Positions 21,831 through 33,331 of a DNA stretch of 64,000 nucleotides are shown here, one piece after another. The notes beneath the pieces are model-generated. The model did not search any database, was not told the origin of the DNA, and saw only the letters and a program-made list of their open reading frames with translations. Both the position numbers and the translations under genes were made by a program. The DNA comes from Scilla litardierei (Eukaryota > Streptophyta > Magnoliopsida > Asparagales > Asparagaceae), in assembly GCA_030789695.1 (NCBI GenBank), contig CM061132.1:29908418-29972417 (forward strand), given 5' to 3'. The stretch's first letter is position 1; every line of letters begins with the position of its first letter.

Positions 21831-24632
21831 TGTAATGGCACCAGAATTAATGTACATGTATGGATGCGTATTTTTGGATGTATATGTGTATGTATAAATT
21901 TTTGGGGTAATTCTATTATTTTTCTTAATTTTTGTGGTTTATAAATTATTTTTAAATAATTTCAACTCACCATTTGGAATTATTAAATGGAGTATATTTA
22001 AGTATATACTTGTATAATGTAATGTACTAAGTATTAATTCATGTATTTCTATTTAATTAAAAACAAAATCCTACAAAAATCCCTATGAAGCCACCTAACC
22101 CTAATAAGTGTCACGACATGCTTAAACTTCACCTAACCCCTAATATGTGTCATGCCATGCTTCAACTTCACCTAACCACTATCCACATGTCAAACCTAGA
22201 GGGAAAAGAGGGGTGATGAGGATTGTAAATGAGATTTAAAATGGGAAAATTTTGAGAAAAGAAAAAAAAGAAAAAGAATGAAAAAAAAGAAAACAAAAAA
22301 AATTGCTCTCATTCTCTACCTTCTCTTCCCGATTTGGGCCGAACCACCCTCCTCCCTCTTCCCTTTTTGCTCCACCACTTCCACCACCAAAACATCCTCC
22401 ATTTACTTCCTCACACCACCTAAATCACCATCACATCCCCTTTGCTTCTCTAGGCATATTTTACCCCCATTTCTTAACCTAAAATTCATCTTCTACTCAA
22501 TCTTTTGGAGCTTGGAAGCCTTGGAGGAAAAGGAGGAGTTTGAGGAAAGAATAAAGCTTAAAGGCCTTCAAGGAGAAGAAGGGCCAAAGAAGTAAAAGAA
22601 TGACTAAATTAAGCTAGGATTTTCTAACATCCTAATTAGGGTTCATTTTTTAGATTGTCCTAGAATGGTGTAGGAGTGTAGAAATATATTGGGTTAATTT
22701 GGCCTAAAAAGATAAAATGTTGCATATGGTGCTAAGTGGTTTAAAGTTAATCATTCCTATTTGCTTCTCTCATAAGATCATGCTTGTGTCTATGTCATTA
22801 TGTCATGTTGTGGTAGGGTGTCAAATTATTAACGTATCAATTTGTATGTCAAACTATTAGGATGTCAATTTGTAGTATGTTTAATAGCTTCATGTTAACC
22901 TTAATATGCCATGATGTACATCTTAATCTCTTTAGGTCATTAATTCATGTTAATATGTTCATCTCCTCGTGTCATGAATTTCATATGTTAGTATGTTTAC
23001 ATATTGCTAAAAATTATTGTAGGAAATTTTAGTCTTTACCATGTCAAGTTATGATAGTGTGTAGAATTCTAGTATGTCAACTTGAGCCATATGCTAGTGT
23101 ACTAGCTTCATTTTGTTAAGTATGTCATCTTGTGCCATATGCTAGTGTTGTAGCTTCATTATGTAAATTGTAGCATCCAAATGGTAACAAGTTGGCAACT
23201 TTATGAAAAGTGGAAGCTTGTAGTATGATATGTTTTGATAGTAGCATAGTTTCCTTACAAAATTTGTTAACATTATAGTATGTTTTAGCAAAGTTAATTA
23301 TGTTTATGCTCCTTGTGCTCATATTAGTATCATGACCAATGCTTCTATAGGAATATTCCATGAAATGTTTCACTTTAAAGAATGATGTGATTATGTGTTA
23401 ATTGAAACATATAAAATATGTGGATGCGATGTTCATAGTTAGAAAACACGACATCGACAAATTGATGGAAGAAATGAAATTGTGAAAGCGGTAATTGAGA
23501 CCGCTAAAATAACGTATAGATATAAATTACGAAACTGAGAGTGAGGCAGAGTGATAAATGTCTGGAACGCTCGATCCATTCTAAAAATGGGTGAGACTCC
23601 AGATACGAGTTCGGGGAAACGCGTGTAAATTATAAGAGTTAAGGAGCGGATATGTAATGATAAGATTTCTAACTCGCTTGCCACTTCCCTAAGGGGGAGT
23701 TGACTAGAGTTAGAGAGGCCGGTGGTGTATTCGTGATGCACCATTGGTAATTGTTGGTTTTCTCCGTTTGTCCCGAAAAAAACCGAGAATTGTCTACTCT
23801 CATAAGGGAGAGTTACGAGAGGCCCCTACAGTGCTCGTGTCGCTGGTTGGGGTACCACTATTCACCCACCTTGGGTGAAGTCCAGCTCCATAGCATCCTC
23901 GATTAACTCGGGTTTCCAAATATTAACTAAATGCCCAACTTTAAACTAATTTAATCTGAAATTTCTGTTCCTCAGTTTCTTTTTACGTCCAGCACTTGTA
24001 TGTCATGTTTATTTAAATTATGCATTAATTCTGCGGTTATTGTGTACCAGTAGATAGATGATCAGTTAGGGGACCGGTTCTAAAACTGGATCCTACTAGC
24101 GATGTTAGAATTTCCTATTAGGTCATGCGTTGACGTGTCGTCCTTTGTGGTTTTCAGGAGTAGGACCAGAGCAGCCTGGGAAAGTCCCGACACCGGAGAT
24201 CATCCCCAGCTCATAGGTAGAGCCTACGAGCGACTTTGTCCAGTTAGACTTTCCTGCGATAGATTGGAGGATGCGTTGTATTGGGTGTGGACACCTTTTT
24301 TGTACCTTTTGTGTTAGGGGTTCTCTTTCTTTTGTTGTACCCCACTTTTGTACCCCTTGTACAGACGATGTATGTATAAAGTATCTTGTTTAATATAATG
24401 TAATGTTCAGTTTCGTATTTCTTTTCAGTACTGTAGATTTGAATTTTGTTGGAGCACTTCACTTTCTTCTGTACTATTCTATTATTATCATAGTGGCCTG
24501 CATACATGCTTAATTCAATCACAATTAATGCCTAGTAGTATTTAGATATTAGGGGCTCGAAGCCTAGAGTCTGAATACTACAACGGCTTTGTCAGCTACA
24601 TATCTCCGTATTTGGGAAAGCGAGGCATGACG
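21831..24632 (+). mobile_element. 3' LTR of element D (about 2.8 kb)
   Basis: A G-run polypurine tract (21812-21828) precedes TGTAATGGCACC at 21831. The other end GGGAAAGCGAGGCATGAC (24616-24631) parallels the GGGGCATGACA end of the solo LTR at 42705, apart from the last base. The size is typical of Tekay/Del LTRs. Interior ORFs are not conserved-looking. No TSD was found. Confidence 0.65.
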
Positions 24633-24653
24633 GGTTTTAACCTTTCTATCCAA

Positions 24654-26330
24654 TTAATTCTCAACTTCGTTGAGAAAAAAATTACAATACAACGCTTCGG
24701 ATTTATGGGATATAAGGTATACCTTTCTAAATCGAGAGTAGTCGTCTATGAATGTAATGAAATATGAGGCACAATGCTTTTCCCTCACACTTGTGGGTCC
24801 ACAAATATCAGAGTGTATAAGTTTTAATGGAGAGTCCGCTCCATTTGTCTTACCAAATGGTTTCCTAGTTATCTTACCTGCTAGACATGGTTCACATACA
24901 TGAATATTTATTTTGGTAAGAGATCCCAAAAAACCTTCTTTAGCCAAGCGTTCTATCCTGTCTTTCCCTATATGATCTAGTCTAGCATACGATAACAATG
25001 CATCATTGTCATATGATTCAAACGAAGATATGGTTAACATATATCCATAAGAACAATTATTAGTATTAAGAAATGCCAACTCATTAAAATAAGAACCAGA
25101 TCCATAGTATTCATTATATAAACTTATTTTCAAACCGTTTTGATCAAACAACAAATTAAATTCAAATTTAGCTAATTAAGGAAATTACAAAAACTAAGTT
25201 CCGCCTAATATCATGAGTGTGCAACACATCATGTAATAATAAAGTTTGTCCTCCGCGCAATTCCACTTTGCACGTACCGACTTCATTTACTTCTAATTTG
25301 TTGTTATTTCCCACATATACCCATTTTGTTCCCCCAGGAACGCGGTGGTACTCCACATAGTAGTCTCTATCTTTGGCTATGTGGTCTATTGCTCCTGAAT
25401 CAACAACCCACCGAGGTTTAGGTTCAATGAGCATAGCAGAACTAGACACATATGCATTGTGATAAGATATATAAAAAAGAATCAGAAGTTGCCTTCTTTG
25501 GCTCAGGACAATCCTGAGCGAAGTTTCCCTTCTGACGGCAGCTGAAGCATCTAAGCTTATCAACTTTAATCCTTTTCTTTTTCTTCTCATCAAATTTCCT
25601 CGGCTCTTTAAATTTCAAAGCTACACCCTTGCCTTTGTTCTTCTTCTAGAACCTCTTTCTCTTAAAGTTACCTTTACTGGAACTTGACTCAGTCATGTAG
25701 GAATGAGATTGTGGTTTTAAGGAAGATAACCTTTCATCTTCCAATTCTACGTGATGTGCCATATCATCGAAAGTTTTGACACTTTCATTATGTGTCAAGT
25801 TAACTTTCATATGTTCCCAGGAACCGGGCAAGGAGCGAATCACAGCCTGTACTTGTTCATTAGTAAGGGTAACCCAACAACATCAAGCTCTTTAATCATT
25901 CTCGACATCTCCTAGAGATGTTGCTGGATAGTCTGATTTGAGCTCATTTTATAAGTATCAAACTTAATGGTAAGCTACCTCAACTTCGACACAAAAGTTC
26001 GTCTTAGCTTATCATTCAAGCCTTCCACGGGTCACTGGCTGTAGGATAGTCCTTGTACTCACAAGCCAAGTCATCCTTCATTGAGCTTACAAGTATACCA
26101 CGCGCATTGGCATCCTTTTTTTTCATTCGTTGTAAATCTCAACAACATGTTTGTGCTAGGCAGTGTTTCCCTCTCCAGGATCTTCCAACTTTTGGTTAAT
26201 GGCTTCAATGACTTCCTGTTCATCCAAGGCATACTTGATTCAGAAACTCCAAATATTGAAGTTGTCTCCATTGAGACAGGCACCTTTGTTAAGGTCAGCA
26301 ATTATGTTTTTGGTAGCAGCCACTATGTAG
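24654..26330 (-). pseudogene. Copia gag-protease-integrase remnant (element E), same family as element C
   Basis: Minus-strand order: gag start near 26320 (start codon altered), stops and shifts through 25850, gag (LTHNESVKTFDDMAHHVE), a zinc knuckle in which the His is Asn (CFSCRQKGNFAQDC, about 25545-25505), protease WVVDSGAIDHIAKD (about 25410), the pre-integrase region with LSYARLDHIG where the family has WHARLGHIG, CEPCLAGK, and the first integrase motif IHSDICGP. It stops at 24654 against the element D LTR, so RT and RNase H are missing. Residue-level similarity to the pol of element C is extensive. A TTTATTTCAG acceptor-like motif precedes the gag start, as in element C. Confidence 0.8.
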
Positions 26331-26339
26331 ATTAGTTTA

Positions 26340-26557
26340 GTAATAACTGAAATAAAGAGACAATCAGAATATTAGTTATGTGCCCAAAATATACATGTAA
26401 ATATTTTTGCCATAGAATTAGTCTTTAATATTAATGATTTAGTTAATAGTATGGAGTCGAAAGTTCATTAAATTCCCAATCATCGTCCATAACTAAAAAT
26501 TCATCATTATATTAAAGACACTCGCAAATATATATTCATACTTATATTTCGTTCACA
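26340..26557. other. AT-rich flank between element E gag and the MULE-like insertion
   Basis: Probably upstream leader of element E, continued at 40924. No boundary or motif could be fixed. Confidence 0.35.
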
Positions 26558-26783
26558 TTAAAAAAATGGGGTTTTTAGCATATATGTCCCTTAAATCATG
26601 CATATTTTGAAATCCATCCCTTAAAAATATGTATTTGCTTTTAAGTCCCTCAAATATTAAACGTCAACCTTAATAGTCCATCCATCCTGTTTTCTATTAA
26701 AATGTTAACTAAAATTATATTAATTAACGATTAAAGAACGATTATAGTTAATTAATTAAGAAATTAACTTTAGTTAAGCATTA

Positions 26784-28566
26784 TGTTGAGTATTGGTGTT
26801 TCATACCAATCTTATTTTGATGATGATCACAACATTATGTTGTTGCTAATGACTCTCTTGTTTTTGTCTCGCAGTTTTATTCCTAGAATATCTTTCTTGG
26901 AGACTAATTACTTGGTGCAAGGATGGACATCAAGTGGAGAAGGGCTAAAGCTTAGACTCAAGGGGTGCCAAAGCTTGGAGATGATGGGGAGAATCAAGGC
27001 ATCATGTTTGAAGACTTAGACTCTAAGGAAAGCAATGTAATCCATGTAATATTTACTTTATTGCTTTCTCTCTCATTTGAGTCTAGGTTAATGTAATGCC
27101 TTGTTAGATGGTCTACTCATACATGCATATGCATTTAACCATCTTAGTGAGCCTTAGGATTGTCATAGAATCCAACCCAATAGGTTCATCTTGTCCAAAG
27201 ACTCATTTGGAGTCTCTGGCTCTACATCAGTCGCCTGCTGAAGGAACAACAGTCGACTAGGTGATTTCCAGTCGCCTGTAGATCCTTCTACAGTCGAGTG
27301 ATATGCACTGCTCAAGCCAACATTTCAATTGACTCAAACTTGAGCTTTACGCACAGTCGACTGCTGCTCAGTTTACAGTCGCTTGTAGAGTTACAGTCGC
27401 CTGGGAATTGGCCAACAGTCGTCTGAGTAGCGTAAGTGCAATCTCTGCATCTCTCTGTCTTTTCTCCATCTTATATAGCAGACGATTGATGAAGTAATTA
27501 CAGTCGCCTACCTATCTGACATTCGACTGTATTGTTGACATCAGTCGCATGTATGCGTATCTGGAGAAAGAGTGTAGCTCTCTGTTTTATTCCATCCCCT
27601 GCAGCCCTGCTGAAGGTTTTACAGACGTCTGTCCTGTTTACAGTTGACTGTATCGACTTCATCAGTCGACTGTACTGGCTCAGATTATAGCCGTTGGATA
27701 TTTTCTAGCCGTTGATCAGTCGACTGTTGATGTCGTTTTCGCCCAGTTTCTAGCTGTTGCAGCTTTATGCTGATGGCTGTTTTCTTGGGGTTTGAGGGTT
27801 GATATAAGGTTCCTATATATATGGGTGTGCTGATATCTCTAGAACTTCTTGATGCTATTGAAAATCACAAGAGATCTATAACCACTCTCAAACTCCCTCA
27901 TTTCCCTCTTGGAGCTCACATTCCTCTTCATGCATTGAAGTCCAGCTCAAGGGAAATCATCCAAGTGCTTTCAAGCCAATCTCAACACTGGGAGATCCTC
28001 TTCCATGCCTTGCATTCATCTATGAGTAAGCATCTCAAGGCATAGGTAAGAGTATTTATTTTACTTGGTGAATTTGTATCACTAATTCTCTTTGTGGAAA
28101 TTAGTCTTTCTCTCTTTGTGGGAGTTTATCTCTTTGTGGGATAATGATATTCTCTTAGCGGGAATAACTCTATTTGTGGGAGTTTAGTGTCCTAGTGTAG
28201 GGCTAACAGTAATTCTCTAAGTGGGAGTTAGTGATTCTCTTGGTGGGAGTCTTCACTCTCATGTAGGGTTGGTTGGGTCCTTGTGTAGGGCAAAATCCTC
28301 TTGGTGGGGTATCTCTTTGTGAGATTTGTATTCACTTCTCTTTGTGGGAATATAGTGAATATTGGTGTGGCTGGACGTACCCAAGTTTGGGAAACCAGGG
28401 TAAAATCTTGTGTTTGCGTTTGGATTGATTGTGTTAATTATTTCCTCTTGCATTTATAATTCTGCATTTGCAAGTTTAATTTTAATTGGACAATTTTATT
28501 GCCATTACACTATTCACCCCTTCTAGTATGTGTTGTTAGTATTACAAGGGTAAGGCAATCCTTACA
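26784..28566 (+). repeat. 5' LTR of element A
   Basis: 1783 bp. A TATA box (CCTATATATATGG) is at about 27812-27823. Just upstream, 27220-27725 holds at least 12 copies of CAGTCG, mostly in the palindromic context CAGTCGNCTG. A second repeat set downstream (28080-28330) has CTCTTTGTGGGA-type units. Confidence 0.9.
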
Positions 28567-28599
28567 TTTGGTATCAAAGCGAGATTATAGCATACTGCA

Positions 28600-30102
28600 A
28601 TGATGGCATTCAACGCCTCATCCGCGTCTCATTAAGAAGGTCATTCAACCATTCGACCCCCGCTCTTCAACAGAACCAACTACCCAAGTTGGAAGATCGG
28701 GATGATGGTCTATTTGAAGGGTCATGACCTTTGGGACATCATAGAGTCATCTTTTGAGGAGCCTACTTCACCCGCGGCCTCGAGAACTAAAGCGGAGAAG
28801 GACTCAATCAAAGTCAATGCTAGGGCTATGTGTGTACTCCATTGCGCCCTTACTCCGGATGAGTTCGACTGAATCTCCATGTGCAAATCGGCCAACAGAA
28901 TTTGGCATACTTTGGAGATTTCTAATGAAGTGCTACTTCAGCATAAGGAGGAGGTTCAACCAACCAAGCCCGAGAAGAAAAAGGGGGTTGCACTCCATGT
29001 CGAGAAGGAGTCATTCAAGTGGAGAAAGAACTTCCAACGGGAAGCTCCGAGTGAAGATAATGTAAAAGGAGATGATAGCGACGATGACTACATCGAGCTT
29101 GTCAAGCAGTTCAAGAATTTCAAGGCATTCCTCAAGGACAATCAATGTATATCTTCATCAAAGTTTGCCTCCCAGTCTAACAAGTTTATCTGTTTCAATT
29201 GTGGAGAAAAAGGTCATCTTGCTACTGAATGTCCTTCCAAACCCACCAAAGATACCTATAAGGGGAAAGGGAAAAAGTATTGGAAAATCAAGTTCGAGCT
29301 CAAGAACCAAAAGAAGGGACTTATCGGTACTTTTGATGATTCCAATGTGGACACTTCAAGTGATGAAGAAAAGGATGATAAGGAGCACGATCACAGGTGT
29401 TTCGCAACTTTTGATGATTCTTCATCAATCTCCTCTAGCTCAAGCAATGAAGAGATGGCGGCCAACTCCAAAGAAGAAATGTGTTTCATGGCTAATGAGG
29501 AAGAGTCTTCGTCAAGCTCAAGCGAAGAGGAAAGCGATGAGGAAGTCAAGGAGGAAAGTGATGAAGAAATTGAGGAGGAAAATCTATCCTACGAGGAGCT
29601 CGAATACCGCCTCAATGTGGCCTCTAACTTGGCAAGTAAGTGCATCAACTTATATGGTAAAATGAAAGCTAATCTTAAGAATGCTATGAGTAGGGTGCAT
29701 GCTTTAGAATCTACTAGTGTAAATATTCATGATGTGTTGCATGTCTGTGACACTAGTGAGAGAGACACACTTCTCTCTGAAGTTAAGGAATTGAGTTTAA
29801 CTAATGAAAATCTTGTTACTCAAAACCTTAGCTTAGAAACTCGCATTCAACAACTTACGTTGAAATGTGAAGAGGAATCCGTAAGCTCAAAAGCTTTGTG
29901 TATTCTAGGGATTCACTCCACGATTTGTTGGAAAAACAACATCCGGCAAATCAAAGAGGAGGTTTGGGTTATGTTTAAAATGTGGTACCCAAACCCACCT
30001 CTAAGTCCTCTTATGGTGCAAATACAAGAAATATTGCTAAAACACCTAAGAAGAATCACCATGCTTTCTTGTACAACAATAACATCAACAAGAAGCATGT
30101 AG
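28600..30102 (+). pseudogene. Gag of element A, two in-frame stops and an internal deletion
   Basis: The frame opens at ATG 28600 with the Copia gag motif NYPSWKIGMMVYL (near 28678). It is stopped at 28633 (TAA) and 28870 (TGA), and is then open to 30102. A CX2CX4HX4C knuckle (CFNCGEKGHLATEC) is at about 29194-29235. Ser/Glu/Asp-rich low-complexity segments and a coiled coil follow. Between IWHTLEISNE and the knuckle the gag is much shorter than in element B, so an internal deletion is likely. Coding-like sequence continues beyond the element B insertion and ends at about 37392. No protease, integrase or RT. Confidence 0.8.
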
Positions 30103-30273
30103 ATCACGAGGTAATGAGGAAGAATGGAAAAATCTTCATTTTTTGTTAAGAAGCAAAATCCTCATTCTTTGCATGCCAAGAAATTCGTTTCTACACTTAA
30201 GCATGCCACCTCCACCCCTCTTGCAAAGGCAAAACCCTTGCCTAGGAAATCCTTGAGTTTATGGATTCCCACT

Positions 30274-31995
30274 TGTAGTGCCCTGTGAAGCTACTGCACA
30301 TGTACTAGAGGGGGGTGAATAGTACTTTAAAATAATCAAGAAGATAATTCCTAATTATTGTGCAAACATACAAACAACAATGCGGAATAGACTACAAACA
30401 ACAAGAATAGACAAACACAAACAAAGCATGTAACGGGTTCAGATCCACCCAAGTCTCCCCGACTTGTTACCGGTGATCCTACGTCCCATCCACCCAGATC
30501 CCCTCCGGATACTTGAGTTAGAAACCACTAACCCAAGATTTAGCACTATGAAATTCTTGTGAAAAACCTTGACAAGATCAAATCATACACAATATAAATG
30601 TGACTCCCAAAACCCGGGATCACGAACTTCTCTCACAACCGAGAGAACAATTCAAATATCAAATGCAATGAAATAATGAAACACTTACCACAAAATCCTA
30701 TGCCTTGAGTATACTTAACAAATTAGGGCAAAGAGGGATTTTGAGGAAGAAGATGTCACCAAACCCTAGCTCCAAGAAGTTGACTAGCAATGGAAGCCTA
30801 GGGTGGAGTTGGTGACCTTGGATCAAGCTCTTAGCTTGAGAGGCTCACAATAGAGAGAATCTCTCTTGAGGAATTAGGGCTCAAGAAGTGAGGGAGAGAT
30901 TCTTGTTGAGAAGAGAGAGCTTGGAAATAGCTTGAGAAAACTCCTCTCTTAGGTCTGAAATAACTTTGATAATGGACCTCTAGTCTTGCCTCAAACGAAT
31001 TAGGTTTGTATTTATAGAGGCAAGAAAAATCGTGTTGAAAAAGTTCCCAACGGCTCTATTCTGAAGCAGATAGTCGGTCAAAGAAGGATCACTGACCGAC
31101 TAGTTCATCAACTAGTCGGTCGGTGATTCAACGTGAACCGACTAACAGGTGAACAGCCAATATGAGAAGTCCAGGCAATATGAACTAGTCGGTCTAAGAA
31201 GGCTTGCCAACCGACTAGTTTGCCAACTAGTCGGTCGGTGAGTGTTCTTTGACCGACTAAGAGTTGAAATAGTATAGGCTGGATTCAAAGACAGCTAGTC
31301 AGTTTAAGAACAAGTTTCAACCGACTAGTTTCATAACTAGTCGGTCGGTCGTTGTTCTTTGACCGACTAACTGTAAACAGTAGCTCAGGCTGAAATCAGG
31401 CAATGATAACTAGTCGGTCTGAGAAGGATTCCTAACCCACTAGATCATGATCTAGTCGGTCGGTGAACCTTCTTTCACCGACTAATTGATCAACAGTGCC
31501 AGGCTGAATTGAGCAAGGACATCTAGTCGGTTCACGAAGAGTTGCCGACCGACTAGATCGTCATCTAGTCGGTTGGTACTTCTACTTGCACCAACTAAGA
31601 TGCACTAGAAGCCGAGGGAAGAAGCGATAGGCTTCAGAAAAGTTTCTAATGGCTTCTAAGATAATCCTAGCTCTAAGATATGAGCGAAATGAAGATTATA
31701 ATGTAAGTCCTACTCAAGACTTAACATTCTATTCTATGAAGCTAGAAGACATAAGATAAACCATGACGAACCGTCTTCAAAGCTTCAATCTTCACTCTTC
31801 ACTTCAATAAAACTCCTTGAGCTTCAACGAAGCTTCAGGCACACGATCACGCGTATTGAGAAGTCTTGAGACGTCGCTTTTAATGTACGTAGTATTTTGG
31901 CGATGATCTCCATAACTGCGCTCACAGAAAATTAGTACGAGAAATTTATGTTTGCTCATCATCCAAAACCAAATCCAGGGAATCAATACTCAACA
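30274..31995 (-). repeat. 3' LTR of element B
   Basis: 1722 bp. On the minus strand a TATA box (CTATAAATAC) is at about 31018-31009. Upstream of it, 31060-31620 holds five units of roughly 110-120 bp, each with CTAGTCGGTCGGT and inverted ACCGACTAG copies that can pair. Confidence 0.9.
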
Positions 31996-33331
31996 TTCTC
32001 CCCCTTTTTGGTGATGACAAACCAACATAAATAATAATCAATAATAATGATTCAAATGAAATTTACTTACTCCCCCTGTATTGATGACACGTTGTTCTGT
32101 ATTCAATAATATTCATGCGCATCAAGCAGACGAGGGAAATATAAAATATGAATCCTATTATTGCAATTTAGGATCTAAATCCATTTTATATCTTAACTCC
32201 CCCTGAATCTAACATATCAAATTTGATTCACGGTAAATTGCTTTGAATTATCAATTAGCACATTGTGATTATTAATTCTCTCCCCCTTTGGCATTAGCAA
32301 AAAGAGCGGGAGGAGATCAACGACAAGATTACAATGGCTAAGAAATTGAAGCATGAGAGTCTAAGAATACGACCACGGTCCAAATGACACCAAAGTAAAA
32401 TACCAAATGTAAAATACCGAAGAAAATCAAAGCGTGCCAACGTGACCATGGTCGAAAATCGAAAAACGAAATCATCAAACCATAGTCGAAAATCGAAAAA
32501 CGAAATCATCAAACCATAGTCGAAAATTGAAAATCAAAATCACCAAACCATAGGCAAAAATCGAAAAACAAAATCATCAAACCATAGGCGAGAATCGAAA
32601 AACGAAATCATCAAAACTCAAATTAATTTCACGTATTGAGTTTTGGAACATACTCTCCGATATCAACATTTATAACGAATCGAGAGCATGGAAAACAATT
32701 CTATGATTTCATGAAATCAAATCTATTTAATCCAATAACATCGTCGAACGACGAAATCAACATCAGAGACAAAAATCCAATGTGAATACCAAATGTAGCA
32801 TGCAAAAGTGTTATGCCAAAAATAGATAGTAACTTCATAAAAACTTATGGCATACACAATTCTAGTACAAAATGACATCAATTGAAATATAGTCTACCAA
32901 TGGATGCATTCAACACACATGGATACCAATGTAAATCAAACGTACGAATATACTTACAACATTAAGCTCCCCCTACTTTGGTGCATCACTTAAGCACCAT
33001 CAACTCTATTTGAATGAAAGTCCTTTGCAAATCAATGAGTTGGTAGGGTTGGTATCCCATGGTGGATTGAACCTAGAAGACACAATTCTTGATATCCAAA
33101 AACCCTTTTGGATCCTATGGGTTAGGCAACAATTTTAACAAACTAAATTTAAATTAACGTAAACCATAGCCCAACTAAATTCAAATTCAATATGAATTTA
33201 AGTTTCAAACAAACATGCACATCCAATACCAATATGCAAATAAAAAATAAACCAATTCTTACCACAATTGCTTTGGTACCCATAAAATGAAATTAAACTT
33301 ATGGTACCAAGCAATGAAGGGTCAATGAAGA
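31996..33331 (-). other. 3' non-coding region of element B
   Basis: AT-rich, with no coding signal. A roughly 45-bp unit with GAAAATCGAAAAACGAAATCA recurs about four times at 32440-32620. Purine-rich GGGGGAG motifs recur (near 32070, 32190, 32280), which may be extra priming tracts. Confidence 0.6.

Noticed and set aside
22278..22595. 105-codon frame in the element D LTR
   Set aside because: No domain, not conserved-looking, within LTR sequence.
27220..27725. CRISPR-like array of regularly spaced repeats
   Set aside because: Plant LTR sequence, irregular spacing, palindromic motif, and no cas genes; it is an LTR-internal repeat.
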